From assembly GCA_003024175.1 (NCBI GenBank), contig MDYQ01000105.1, forward strand, positions 1 to 64,000: a stretch of 64,000 nucleotides of DNA, read 5' to 3'. This DNA comes from Planoprotostelium fungivorum. Its lineage: Eukaryota > Evosea > Variosea > Cavosteliida > Cavosteliaceae. The notes below the pieces were generated by a model. That model searched no databases. It had not been told where the DNA came from and worked only from the letters and a program-made list of their open reading frames with translations. Positions 36,209 to 47,424 of this stretch are shown piece after piece (within the stretch, counting starts at the first letter, position 1; every line of letters begins with the position of its first letter). Position numbers and translations under genes: made by a program.

Positions 36209-38252
36209 TCACGTACACACACTCTCCTCCTCTATACTCGATCGACACCTGCGATCACCATGAGAAGTCGCGATCGATGCATCTGCACGTCTCACTCTTC
36301 CATCTGGTGAGATCGATACGAGAGGCACTCGTTCCTCTATCAGCTGAGGCACTTGGACTTCGAAAGAAGAGCCGGGTAAGGTGAGGGGCACCTCTGCTCG
36401 GACGGACTGTCTGTGTCCATCTAAGGTGATGAAACCCCTGGGCCAAGCGCTGGTTGTATCATTTCTGCAGCGGACAAATTTTCGAGCAGTCGATGTCGCA
36501 GAATCGAAGCGGTAGAGTATCTGTGTCGATAGCTGCGAGTTTGTCAGATGATGCAGATCGCGATCGATGATTGGGATCGTGTGATGGATGACGAGACATG
36601 GAGGTGGATGGAATGCACGTGATGTGGTGATGGACTGGCAGATGAAACGTGATGATGATGATGCGACGTGCAGGTGATGAGTGAGATGATGTAACGCGCG
36701 AGTGATGATGCACACCACGGTGACATGATGCAAGATGATGCAGAGATCTATATGATAAAGCGAGGTGACCTCACCTGTACATCTCTCATGATCACATTGA
36801 AGCGACTACCCTTCCTGAACGTCCCAGAAAACTCGTGTGTTCCCGCCAAAAAATTCACGTCACCGGTCGGACTCGTCACCGCATACGAAGTCAACTGTTT
36901 TCCTCAGTCCCAAACGAATGAAAATAAACTCAAATAAATCCTCACCTTGGACAATAAATCCTTCGCATTTACTGTTGACACGAGTGGAGACGTCTGTCCC
37001 CCTGCCATTCGCAGATCTGGGAAATCATTGATGAAATTCATCTACAACGGTCACTTTTAAAAGATACACGGAACAACTTCACCTGCTCTACATAGATGTC
37101 ATGCATGTCGTTCATGACGAGGGCCGATAGAGTCAATCGCCCTCTTTCATTATCAGATAAGGCCAATTGGTATTCTGGTATCCAATACATTCCTTGTGAC
37201 ACGAAATGGATCGACGCATCGATGTCATCGTCTCCTTCGAGGACGGCATCACTTCTGATGTCTGATGAGATGTTCGGGTTGACAGTGTAGTTGATATCGA
37301 GCGTATCAGTGGTGACCTGGATTGGATGAGATGGACGATCATCACAATGTTGATCGTGATTGAAGAGGTGATGTCGAGTTGATGAGGATGTTCATCATTT
37401 ATGTGATCGTATGACATGATCCGATCACAAAAATCGATCAATGCACGATCTCTTCGTATCATTACCCTTTGTATGATTGCCTTCTCACATCAAATCATCT
37501 CACCGTTCTGTCTAAGATGGTGACCAGAATCTGGTCTTCATCGATGTTCAGTTCGTCCAGACGCAGATCGGGGTAGATGTGTCTGGGCATTTGGATGCCA
37601 GTCACTCGAGAGAGAGGAACAGAATGCAGTGCTTTCTCCGTCTGGATGACAAGGAGTCCTGTCGCGATCGTCTCAGAATGTGAAGATGTAATATCATGTG
37701 ATTGATTATCACGACGAGGCGATGATTACCTTTGCTGAGATCATCTCCTTCTTGTAAGACAGAATCGATCTGTGAGGGGTTAATTTGAAATATGAAAGAC
37801 AAATAGAGATGTGATGGTGCTCACTCTTCCTATAATGGTTTCATTTCCTAATTGCACGGCCAATACAGAAGAGATGTTGGCTTTGAGAAGTTGCGTGAGG
37901 TGCAAACACGTAGTGTCTTCCGTGTAGGACGTTCTTCCGGTGTTGATGCTGTTGATGGTGGCTGATCTCACATGTTAGACACGATCAAAAGAAGAGGAAG
38001 AAGATCACCCGCTCCATTCTTCGTATCCACCCAGAGCGAACCGTACTCCGCAAATTTTGGAGCAATGAATGAGACAACTTCTTTTCCTCTTGGAAGATAG
38101 ACTTTAGAGGTCACCTTTGCCGTTCCATTTCGAAACAGATTGAGGTGATCGGCTTTCAGATGGCTGATACTCCGAGTGTGAAGTCGTAATGGTGAGACCT
38201 TTATCGTTGTGTGAGATAGAGTCAGTGTCTGCAGACGACGGAGACGCTGCAT
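36209..38252 (-). CDS. DUF4140/DUF4139 domain protein
   Basis: The N-terminal exon has DHLNLFRNGTAKVTSKVYLP and GKEVVSFIAPKFAEYGSLWV, matching the beta-rich DUF4140 pattern. Later exons include TTCLHLTQLLKANISSVLAV, YTVNPNISSDIRSDA, FVSQGMYWIPEYQLALSDNE, RLTLSALVMNDMHDIYVE, QLTSYAVTSPTGDVNF and RFDSATSTARKFVRCRNDTT, matching DUF4139 (W-x-P-x-Y-x-L strand, then strand pairs). The biochemical role of this family is unknown; members in bacteria and eukaryotes have been linked only loosely to secreted or surface processes. No signal peptide was seen. The start is uncertain: ATG 38252 is the first in the N-terminal exon, but an upstream exon between 38440 and 38570 (KIEDLLRSNAPSANSVIITD) may belong to it. 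Stop at 36209. Confidence 0.65.
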
Positions 38253-38830
38253 TTGGCTGACGCGGTGAAGCGATTGTGTTTGTCTACCGAGAGACACACC
38301 CTCTACAACGGCTACATCACCTCGGAGCAAACATCAGACGACACAGAGACCACAAGCACATCAGCAGGCTGATTGTCTTTGATCATGCACCGAGGAAGGT
38401 GAGGAAACAAATTACAACATCTGCACGATTTGCGATGATGATTAACACGATCCGTGATGATAACGGAATTGGCACTCGGTGCATTTGACCTCAAGAGATC
38501 TTCAATTTTGGTTGCAGGAGAAGCAAGGAGAGAAGATGGGAGAGAGAAAGGGAGGGGACTGTGATGAAGCACATGTTGGACAGAATGACAAACGAGTCCG
38601 CTGAGTTGTGTCTGAATCAGAAGAACAACGTGAACAAGCGATCTCGTCAGCTAACAGCAAGAGAACGAAATCTTAGCCCTTCAACACAAAGTACACGAGA
38701 TGAAATTTATTTCAGAATTTCTGACCCACTTGATCGTCTCCAGATACTGACCCCTGTCCACTCTGTTCCTCCATCAACATCCGTTCACACTCTATAGAAG
38801 GTCCTCACTTGTTGCCGTTTGAGTGTACAC
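38253..38830. other. Intergenic with a dispersed repeat
   Basis: Contains the possible upstream exon of the DUF4139 gene and the 67-bp repeat at 38640-38706. Nothing else recognisable. Confidence 0.5.
38640..38706. repeat. Dispersed 67-bp repeat, copy 1
   Basis: Begins GATCTCGTCAGCTAACAGCA and ends GTACACGAGATGAAAT. It matches 49313-49379 with about four mismatches in the same orientation. The second copy lies between two ankyrin loci, the first in a gene-free stretch without ankyrin DNA. Confidence 0.85.
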
Positions 38831-40389
38831 TCAAAAATGTAGATCAGGAGGTCGCTCATCCTCGGGATCAGGTAACATCTGTACGATGTAAAGATGTGGT
38901 AATCCTAAGATGTCTCTCTTGATGGTACAGACAAAGTTTGCCTTCCTGAACGTGAAAACCTGAGTGATGATGTGTCAGCTCGGTCCTCTTTTTTTTAATG
39001 AAAAATCACCCTTTCCTTCAGATTGCGAAAGCTGCTCCTGAAATAGCCTCGCTCGTGGAAATTAGATTCGTAAGCTTTCAATACGTTGTAGCCTATGTGT
39101 AGAGCTGCATCAGGTGATAAGATCTGACGGTGTGTTCATTTGACAGCGGACTCGGTGTGCGATGCGTGATCTCAACGATGATGATGATGATGACAAAAAA
39201 GATGCGACGATGATGATGGTGATGGAGATGACGACATTGATGATGGTGATGGAAACAAAAACATTGTTTATGATGGCTATGATGGCGATGGATGATGAGT
39301 AACACTTCTGTTCCCGATCGTGCAGATGAGACGATGATGGAATCATGAAGTGACGTGAAGGGTGCTCACGTGCATGAGAGAGATTCGCTCTCGGTCAGGA
39401 AGTGGATGTGTCCATGACAACAACTCGATGGCGGGAGGGTTCAGATAGTGTACCACGAAACTGCGCTCCCAGATGATGATGGGTGTATCAGACATGGATG
39501 CCATGTGGATGTATTCCTATCGTTCCTTTCAGTTTCGACATCATCTTGCACGATGGACATGATCGTCATCCATCAATCACATTGTCAACGGTGATGTGTT
39601 CAGAATGTATATCTTCACCTCCAACTGTCTGTCAAAGTGGAGTCTTAGACTTTCTTTCTGTTGTGGTGTGACAAATTTTCTCATCTCTAACACCTCTTTC
39701 CGCTCATTGGAAGATTAAAATCACATGCAAATTCACCTTCTTCCTGATCATCTCAAACTTTGGCCTCATCGATGGAGGTATCGTGTGGCCTCTGTCTCTG
39801 AGTCACTTTCGAAGTATTTCTCTCCATCTCATGATTGTGTCGAGTGATATGACAGGAAAGATGGAGAGATCACGATTTAGCCAGGATAGTATGGAAGTTT
39901 TCTCGTTCTTCGGGCGATTGCAAGTGCATGGACGGTGGCATCACATCCTCTTCAGGCATCATCAACATGTTCCACAGTTGGTCGATGTCTGAGGAGCCAT
40001 CCATGGTGTTCACTTGAGGTGAAATCACTACCGTATATCAGCCAATCGGGCATCAGAACTCCACTATGGTCTCACCCACATCATTCGCAGTCATCGCAGG
40101 TGCTTCTGAAGAAAAAGCTAAATTCGCATCATTCCTCTTCTTCTTTGGGCCTCCTCTCGGTTTCGTCGGTGCATCTACACAATCGATTCCTTTCGAATTG
40201 CATCGATGGCAAGGTCTACCTAAATCACATCAGAAGGGAAACAATCATCTTCTCACCGTCTTCGCATGTGACGTGACTTTTCCTGCAGGCTGCACATGCG
40301 TTCCGCTTTGCCGATGTATGATTCCTCTTTCCGAGATTAAGAAGCGACACATCTGATGGGATCTCTACGACTCCCATCTGATCTTCCAT
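38831..40389 (-). CDS. Zn2Cys6 (Gal4-type) transcription factor with PAS-like domain, paralogue 1
   Basis: ATG 40389 (MEDQMGVVEIPSDVSLLNLG). The zinc cluster is split by an intron: ACAACRKSHVTCED then GRPCHRCNSKGIDCVD, giving the six cysteines C-x2-C-x6-C...C-x2-C-x6-C, followed by a basic PTKPRGGPKKKR. Next come a short acidic exon (DQLWNMLMMPEEDVM), MRKFVTPQQKESLRLHFDRQ, and a PAS-like unit: PIIIWERSFVVHYLNPPAIE, LKAYESNFHERGYFRSSFRN, FTFRKANFVCTIKRDILGLP and LYIVQMLPDPEDE. Stop at 38831. Zn cluster plus PAS is the layout of fungal Ert1/AcuK/Rds2 regulators of gluconeogenesis; target genes here are unknown. Paralogue 2 lies at 54202. Introns are GAT-rich (39165-39345). Confidence 0.85.
39165..39300 (-). 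repeat. Intronic GATGATG repeat
   Basis: GATGATGATGATG and GATGGTGATGG runs on the plus strand, ATCATC on the sense strand, within an intron of Zn2Cys6 factor 1. Confidence 0.8.
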
Positions 40390-40740
40390 CTAGAATGCGA
40401 ATCGCGATCTGCAGCCGAATGTGCATTGGGATCCAATTACAACGATTTTAGACAGCTTCATCTGAATTGACAGACGCAGCTGTACAATGCCTGGCTTGCA
40501 ATCTGTACGATGTTTTCATAGCACCGCATTTCTTATCAATGACAGCCATGGTAACCATAGCTGCAGACTCATTCGTTCGATTTCGTCTCACACTTGACGT
40601 CAGATGTGAGACCCAAAAAATTGCAATCATTACTGGATGAATGTGCGAGGCACGTGAAATCGATTTGAGACTCACGTCTAAATCTCAGACAGGATACTCT
40701 CTAGATTCGGAGGCATCAAGAAGAACCCCACGGAAGAACC

Positions 40741-41831
40741 ATGTCAGCCGATGATGATGCTTGGGCCCATCGCATGAGAGAACTCTTACCTTGGAAATTC
40801 GACACGAAGAAGAGCGAAATGATGTATAATGTTTGGAAGGCACAGGTGAGAATTTACATTCGATGATGTGTCGATGATGAAGAACGCAGCACACGCCCAA
40901 CACGAAACGCTTGGCGAAATTGGAGGACATGATTCGAAGACTACTGGACGAATACAGCGATGATAACATCAGTCAATCTTCTTTCGATAGCTCTAGAACG
41001 GTGAGACGAATGATGATGATGATGATGGCGTGACGGTGATGAACAGTCCGCACACGGTCGGTTCCTGGAAAAATTGAACGACAGCCATTGGAAGTTATCG
41101 AGAGATAGAGAAGGAGTGAAGCAATACACTTGGAACAAAGGAGACGTGAGTTCGCGATGCATCGGCATGTGATGATGGCTGATGTCACAGGGTCTCGCGG
41201 CGAGGGTGGAGGCAGACACGGATGGAGACGTTGGGACGTTGTCTCAATTCGTAGAGGAAATCTTTCGCGATATCAAATTATTCACTGTGAGCTCTTCCTC
41301 TATTCCGTCATCATCATCCACACACATCACATCGCAGAAATGTCCTAAAACATCCTCACGTTCTATTCACTTTTATTCGCAGTCGAGACAATTTAGAACC
41401 ATAGATGAGGATCGTGTCGTTCAGTGCAAGGTCCTCACGCCCTTTCCCTTCACTCCTCGTTTCATCAGTGCCAAGATCTCCATCTACAACGAGCCGGATG
41501 AATCCATCGCTCTCATTCAAGACGAAGAGAGAGAGAAAGCTCCGTCGGGCCATCAGAGAGGACGCGTGCAGCGTGAGTCGTTCCATATAGATACGAACTG
41601 AAACACAAGAGTGTCTGGCGTCAGGATGATGAGATTAGATGAGAGAAGAGTCAGAGTCAGCGTCATGATTCACGTGGACATGTGCTCCAACGTGCCAAAC
41701 TGGGTGAGTCGTGAGACGATGATGATGGTGGTGCACGATTGGATGAGTGACCGTGATGTCAGGTTCTATCGAGTCAGAACACGGCCCTGAAGAAGAACTT
41801 GTTTCAGATCATGAAGGCGCAGAAGAAATAA
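40741..41831 (+). CDS. START-like lipid-transfer domain protein
   Basis: ATG 40741 (MSADDDAWAHRMRELLPWKF). Exons read in frame through KLEDMIRRLLDEYSDDNISQ, FLEKLNDSHWKLSRDREGVK (a W...GVK-Y strand like the START N-terminus), VKQYTWNKGD, RQFRTIDEDRVVQCKVLTPF, ISAKISIYNEPDESIALIQD, RVRVSVMIHVDMCSNVPNW and ending KKNLFQIMKAQKK with TAA at 41829-41831. The order of strands and the final helix beginning near NVPNW (compare GGSIPSW in START proteins) support a START/SRPBCC fold that binds a lipid or sterol. The sequence match is weak, so this is a fold-level proposal. Soluble, about 270 residues. Confidence 0.5.
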
Positions 41832-41868
41832 AAGAATATATCACGCGAGATTTATTTCTACGACATCA

Positions 41869-42689
41869 TCACTTGTCTTGCAGCTCTCTCCTGCCGATCC
41901 GGATGATGTCATCGATCTCTAAAGGCTCTTTGTCAAAACCGTTGACCACTTGATGGAGCATGGTGGCTGAGACCTCTTGAACGGAGACGGGATGCAGGCC
42001 CATCGTCCATCGAACGAGAAAGCCGAGCAGATGTCTTCCGATGGACCACGGTGCGGTGATTGGACCCGGTTTGATGACACAGGCATCGAATGAATGATCT
42101 CTTGCGAAGGATAAGACGAGATTCTCTGTCTCTCCCTTCGTAACGTCAAACTCTTTCAACTCGCCTCATGTGTGTCTCTTCTCACCCGCATTAAACTGTA
42201 TTCTGGATAAAATGAGGGTGTCTTCGTCTGATCCCTCTCGGCGGCAGATCCGCTCATGTAAATAAAACGGAAGGGTTTTCCTTCGCTGGCCGATGAAGAA
42301 GATCTAGCTTCTATGATTGCATTAAGACCGGCCATTGTATCATCCAAACAGATCTTTCGAACAGTTTTCGAGTCATAAGAAGCTGATTTTGCGGGAGTGA
42401 TGGCCACCGTCCTGAAACGTAATCGTCAGTCGTACGATATCACAGAATTTCACCATATGCATGCGTCGGCGTCAGACAGTTCTCTCTTTACGTCTTCTGG
42501 ATAAGTACTGTAATCTGATACGACCAGTGACTTCCATTTGTTTACATCGGCAGTAGGAGGGAGAGAGGTGGGAAGAGACAGAGGTCGGCGAGCCAATGCA
42601 ATCACGGACGTGATGGACGGATTACACAGACTCTGTATAATGACTTCTGTTGCGACGAACCCCGATCCGCCTGTGATAACCAACTTCAT
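41869..42689 (-). CDS. Extended-type NAD(P)-binding epimerase/reductase (SDR)
   Basis: ATG 42689. The N-terminus MKLVITGGSGFVATEVIIQS has the TGxxGxxA/G Rossmann motif typical of atypical or extended SDRs. Later exons give ITSVIALARRPLSLP, the segment DDTMAGLNAIIEA, FRFIYMSGSAAERD and ENLVLSFARDHSFDACVIKP followed by GPITAPWSIG. The usual Y-x3-K pair is represented by a Tyr/Lys region that I could not place with certainty. Stop at 41869. Comparable atypical SDRs act as NAD(P)H sensors or quinone/isoflavone-reductase relatives. Substrate not predicted. It converges with the START-like gene, with 37 bp between stops. Confidence 0.75.
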
Positions 42690-42969
42690 CCTCGAAATGC
42701 AACGTCCTGATGTGAAGACTTTCCTTTTCGATAATTGTCCTCTACACTCAAGCCCTCGGCCCGATTGTGTGTACCGATCATGCACGACAGCTGTGATGTG
42801 ATGATGAGAAGTCGTCTGTGATGAAACCAGGAACGAGGGAACAGACAATAGTCCGTGGAAATAAGAGATGGAGGATCCTGCTGGAGTTTTCGTCAGTGTG
42901 ACGACCCTTTCGGATACGTCAGTCAAACTGCATAAAGAGGAGGACAAAATATGGTACCATCCAAACCAC

Positions 42970-43149
42970 TCACTGGATGATACATACAATATATCCCGCC
43001 ATCAGCAGGAAGAGGACAGATATAAAGAGGAAGGATAACGGAGCTGCCGTTGAGTCTGTTCCACACAACGACAAGAGCTCATCGTGTTGAGCGCCGTTCG
43101 TGGTGAATTTTCGTTCAAAATCACGTAACAACTGTGTTGCTCCACTCAT
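42970..43149 (-). CDS. Small single-pass membrane protein
   Basis: A 59-residue frame from ATG 43149 (MSGATQLLRDFERKFTTNGA), with a polar N-terminal half and one hydrophobic helix PLSFLFISVLFLLMAGYIVC near the C-terminus, ending IIQ. It may be a tail-anchored protein. An intron signal (GTGAGTGG) overlaps the stop, and a further exon near 42780-42900 is possible. No family recognised. Confidence 0.4.
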   Translation of the reverse strand: MSGATQLLRDFERKFTTNGAQHDELLSLCGTDSTAAPLSFLFISVLFLLMAGYIVCIIQ

Positions 43150-43294
43150 CCACTCATACAGCAAGCGTAAAGGCCTTCAGAGTAACAGGCTTGACGTGCG
43201 CTTCCTCAAAGGTTCGCCGAATCAAGTCTGAAGCTCAGACAGCAGAGGGAACATCAGCACTCGCACCGACACCACAGAGGGGACAGCCGCGAAG

Positions 43295-44117
43295 ATGATG
43301 TATAAGATTGTGATTCTGGGTGAAGGAGGAGTCGGTGAGCGAAGATTGGAGGATGGAGATGCTGACGAAAGGAAGGCAAGAGTGCGTTGACGATACAACT
43401 GATACAGAACTACTTCACAACCGAGTGAGTCGATGGAAGATGATTCGAGGGGGCTGACCCGATTTTCAGATATGACCCAACGATAGAAAGCAACTATAGA
43501 AAACAGATCGCGGTCGATGATGACACGTGCATGTTGGATATTCTGGGTGAGAAGCACACCTCTCGACTCGATTCAAATGTTCTGAATGATTGTCAGACAC
43601 TGCTGGCCAAGAGGAGTTCAGTGCGATGAGAGCTCAATACATTCGTTCTGGAGAGGTAATTGAGTCACGGCATATACAGACCATTTTTCTCACACCATCA
43701 CAGGGCTTCGTTCTGGTCTACAGCATCACAGCGGAAGAATCATTTCTCAAAGTACACAGCACCATTCAAGACATTCACAAATGCAAAGACGTGGATCAGT
43801 TCCCCGTCGTTATCGTCGGCAACAAATGTGATATGGAGAAGGACAGAGAAGTCTTAACATCACATGGACGCGATTTCGCCAACGGCATCGGTGCCCCATT
43901 CTTCGAATCATCAGGTGATACCCATCTTCTGATTCGAATCACGAACCATCATCCTCACACGTATATAGCCAAGTCACGCATCAACACGGAAGAACCATTC
44001 ATCGAGTTAGTTCGTGAGATCAGAAGGTATCAAGGAAAGAATAAGAAGGTGGAGACGGCGGCTGCTGCACCTGCCAAGAAGGGCAAGAAGAAGCAGGGAG
44101 GGTGCATCTTGATCTGA
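43295..44117 (+). CDS. Ras-family small GTPase
   Basis: ATG 43295 (or 43298), MYKIVILGEGGV then GKSALTIQL across a phase-1 intron, giving the P-loop GEGGVGKS with Gly at the Ras position 12. The effector loop is YDPTIESNYRKQ (Ras: YDPTIEDSYRKQ). Switch II is DTAGQEEFSAMRAQYIRSG with Gln61 present. VIVGNKCDMEKDRE gives NKxD; FFESSAKS is spread over an intron. The C-terminus has a polybasic KKGKKKQGG and CAAX box CILI, predicting geranylgeranylation and plasma-membrane location. The protein sits closer to Ras/Rap than to Rho or Rab. All nucleotide-binding motifs are intact. TGA at 44115-44117. Confidence 0.95.
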
Positions 44118-44415
44118 AGACATGAGGGACGTGGACATGACCCTTGTTTATTGGTAGACGTGTATAAAGATTTATGCTTATCTGAAGAGGTTCATGAGAA
44201 GGAGAAGAAGTCTCTACATCATTTTTTCTCATCAAAATGTCATCATTTTTAAAAGAGATACATGGTCTATATCGTGAACATATTGTGATGATAGACATTG
44301 AGATCTTCACTGTACATGAAGGTGCTGATCATGAGAAACGGTGAAATGTTCAATTTATCATTTTCATTTGTAGATTGCGCTACAAACAGAACACGCAGCA
44401 GACAAAGACATCATC

Positions 44416-47333
44416 ATGTCTGCCCTCTATCTAGGCCTCGATTGCAGCACACAGGCGATTAAGCTCAGCGTGATCGACGAGGTACTTTGTCACGCCCTTT
44501 AAAGTCTCACCCTCTATAGCACCTGTCTGAATTGCAGGAATTTGCTGATGTCTCTACGGTCACATTCGAATCGTTGGGTGATCAAGATGGGCCATTTCTA
44601 GCGAGAGGCGCCGATGGCGATTCACTGAGCGTCACGACACCAACTCGTCTCTGGGTTAGAGCTTTCGACACCCTCTTGGATCGTCTGAAACAAGCCAATT
44701 TTCCATTCGACAGAGTGGTGGCCGTATCAGGTGATTACCGAATCGCACTCGTGTGACATAATGGACGTCGACTGATTCAAAAAGGTTCTGGACAACAACA
44801 CGGAAGGTGATCCCACTTCAAATATCCATACGACTCGTCATCCTGAAATGCATTTTTGAATCGACGTTAGCGTCTACTGGACGAAAGGAAGTCAAGAGAA
44901 ACTCTCCGCCTTGGATGAGAGGAAGACTTTCTACGAGCAGAGCCATGATTGGTTCTCCACTCCTCAATCTCCCATCTGGATGGACTCCAGCACCCACGCC
45001 AACTGTGTGGAACTCGAGAAGCTCGTAGGATCTCAACAGCTGGCCGCCCTCACCGGTGATGATATTTCCACTTTACAACAGCTCCATCATACTGTTCTCC
45101 ATCGATCACACGTGCTTCATGTCATTCACATCACTTCGGTTTTGAATCATCACAGATCAACAGACATCATCTCTCACCTGTCACTGTCATCACGATCTCT
45201 AAAACTCATGCATCATCAGGATCTGTAGCCTACGAGAGATTCACCGTTCATCAGATCAGGAAGATCGCCCAGAAGACACCAAAGGTAAGAGTCATCACCG
45301 CGATCCACCACCGTCTTAGACATGATGGCAGGTGATGGAGAACACGGAAGAGATCTCGTTGGTCTCTTCCTTCTTGGCTTCTCTTCTGTGCGGACGTTAT
45401 GTCCCCATCGATTGGGCCGATGGTAGTGGAATGAACATGATGTCCCTGCGAGAGAAAAAGTGGGACGTTGGTATATCTCAATGGGCGGCAGCTTCACTTG
45501 CACAGGGTGAGGACTTCTACTTTGAAATTTATTCTCGTCCTTTCTATCGGCCCTCTTCAATATCTCACCATCATCATCTCGACATGTTCTCATCTTCAAT
45601 ATCTCATCATCATCATCATCATCTCCTCAGCATCAATTTGTTATCATCATCATCATCTCTTGAATTCTCACATCATCTTCTCATCATCAATTTGTTATCA
45701 TCTCTTGAATTTTCATGATGATCTTCTGATCAACCTCATCTTCACTCATTCATCTTCATCTCTTCCCTATTTATTTCTCTCATTTCGTCAAACGATTGAT
45801 CCTCGTTGTAGATACACTGGCCGACAAGATCCGACAACCCGTGGCGGCCCACGAGCGCGTCGGAAAAATATCGGAATATCTCGTCCGCAGGTATGGCTTC
45901 TCTTCTTCGTGTGAGGTCATCGCTTTCTCTGGTGATAACCCGTGCTCCCTCGCTGGCGTTGGATTAAGTCTGCCAGAAGGAGAGGTGAAGTGAAAGATAG
46001 TGATAAGAATAAAATAGAATCATTTCGGAGAAGATAAGAATAGAATCGATTGGGGGAGGGATTGGCTGATTGTAGATAGGTCGCCGTCAGCTTGGGTACG
46101 AGTGATACGGTCTTCGGACCGCTGTTGCATCCTCATCCATCGGAAGAAGGTCACGTCTTCGTGTCTCCCATCGATCCTGAAGGTGCAGAATCGTCACGAT
46201 GATCACATCCACATCACGTCGATCATCGCATCACATCGACCATGCATCAACAATCTCACATCGATCACCACACGCAACGTCACGCAGATCATCGCATCAC
46301 ATCGATCATCACGCAGATCACCACGGAATCACTCATCCATCATCGACATCACATCATAATCGATCATCATCGATCATCATCGATCATCATCGATCATCAT
46401 CGATCATCATCGATCAGCCACCATCACATCAGACTCTACGATGACGTCCATCAGGTTACATGGCCATGTTGTGTTACAAGAACGGTTCCCTGACGCGTCA
46501 GTCCATCAGGTGATGACTCCACCAGATCTCACTCACCCTCTAAAGAGATGACTACGCCGACGGTAGCTGGGAGGAATTCGATCGCATCTTGTCATCTACA
46601 ACGGTCGGAAATAATGGACAGATCGGATTTTATTTCAAAGAGGCTGAGATCACACCCAGGTGAGGAAAAAGAGAGAGAAATCATTTTATTTACATTTATT
46701 TCTCAAGGTCTCACCCTGGCTACCACCGATTCGATCACGAGGGAAAACGACTGTCCGAATTCACCTCTCCCCGTACGATTTCAAATTTCAAATCTCCCGC
46801 CATCTGACTCCACGCAGGTGACAACGTCAGGGCCGTTGTAGAGGGACAATTTCTCTCCTTTTGGAACCATTGCGAGAAGATTGGCCTTACAGGCATCAAG
46901 CAGATATTAGTCACGGGTGGAGCCAGTAGGAACACGTGCATATTGGGTATAGACATACACGATAGACGAACGATGTCTAAACACACGAACAGAGGTACTG
47001 GCCAATGTCTTCGGCGCGAAGGTCTTGACTTCATCCATGGGGCCCAACAGTGCTTGTCTCGGAGCAGCTTACAGAGCGGCTCATGGCTACAGGTGACATC
47101 ACGATGGATGATGGTGACGGTGACGCATGCGATAGGTGTCTTAAAGAGGAAAAGTTTGTGCCCTTCGAAGAGGTTGTTGGGGGTATCGTTCACTCTAGAA
47201 GCGTCATCGAGCCGAACATGGAAGCTCACGAGGTGATGATGGAGATGATGGATGGAGGGTTGACGTTCGGCAGGTTTATCAGAAGATGTTGTCCAATTAC
47301 GAACGTTTAGAGGGTCAAGTTCGTTTCCAATGA
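44416..47333 (+). CDS. XYLB: Xylulose kinase (FGGY family)
   Basis: ATG 44416 (MSALYLGLDCSTQAIKLSVI). This phosphorylates D-xylulose to feed the pentose phosphate pathway. FGGY N-terminal actin-like motif YLGLDCSTQ; eukaryotic-type blocks RLWVRAFDTLLDRLK, SPIWMDSSTHANCVELEKLV, VAYERFTVHQIRKIAQKTPK, SLVSSFLASLLCGRYVPIDW, ADGSGMNMMSLREKKWD, VIAFSGDNPCSLAGVGL, AVSLGTSDTVFG and HVFVSPIDPEG, then YMAMLCYKNGSLTRQSIR, LVTGGASRN (adenosine motif) and FGAKVLTSS. The final exon reads VYQKMLSNYERLEGQVRFQ, TGA at 47331-47333. About 15 exons; two introns hold ATCATC-type repeats. Order and spacing match animal and fungal xylulokinase. Confidence 0.92.
45570..45720 (+). repeat. Intronic CATCATC repeat
   Basis: ATCATCATC and TTGTTATCATC units, with a duplicated CATCAATTTGTTATCATC block, in an intron of the xylulokinase gene. 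Confidence 0.75.
46200..46440 (+). repeat. Intronic CGATCATCAT minisatellite
   Basis: Runs of the 10-nt unit CGATCATCAT (at least six perfect copies at about 46365-46425), preceded by longer CATCACATCGACC units, within a xylulokinase intron. Confidence 0.88.
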
Positions 47334-47424
47334 TGATGTGTCTTGACATGAAATAAATGGAATAAAAATGAGATTCATCTCCACACATCACATCACATCA
47401 CCACAAACACATGTGTGGGGAGAG

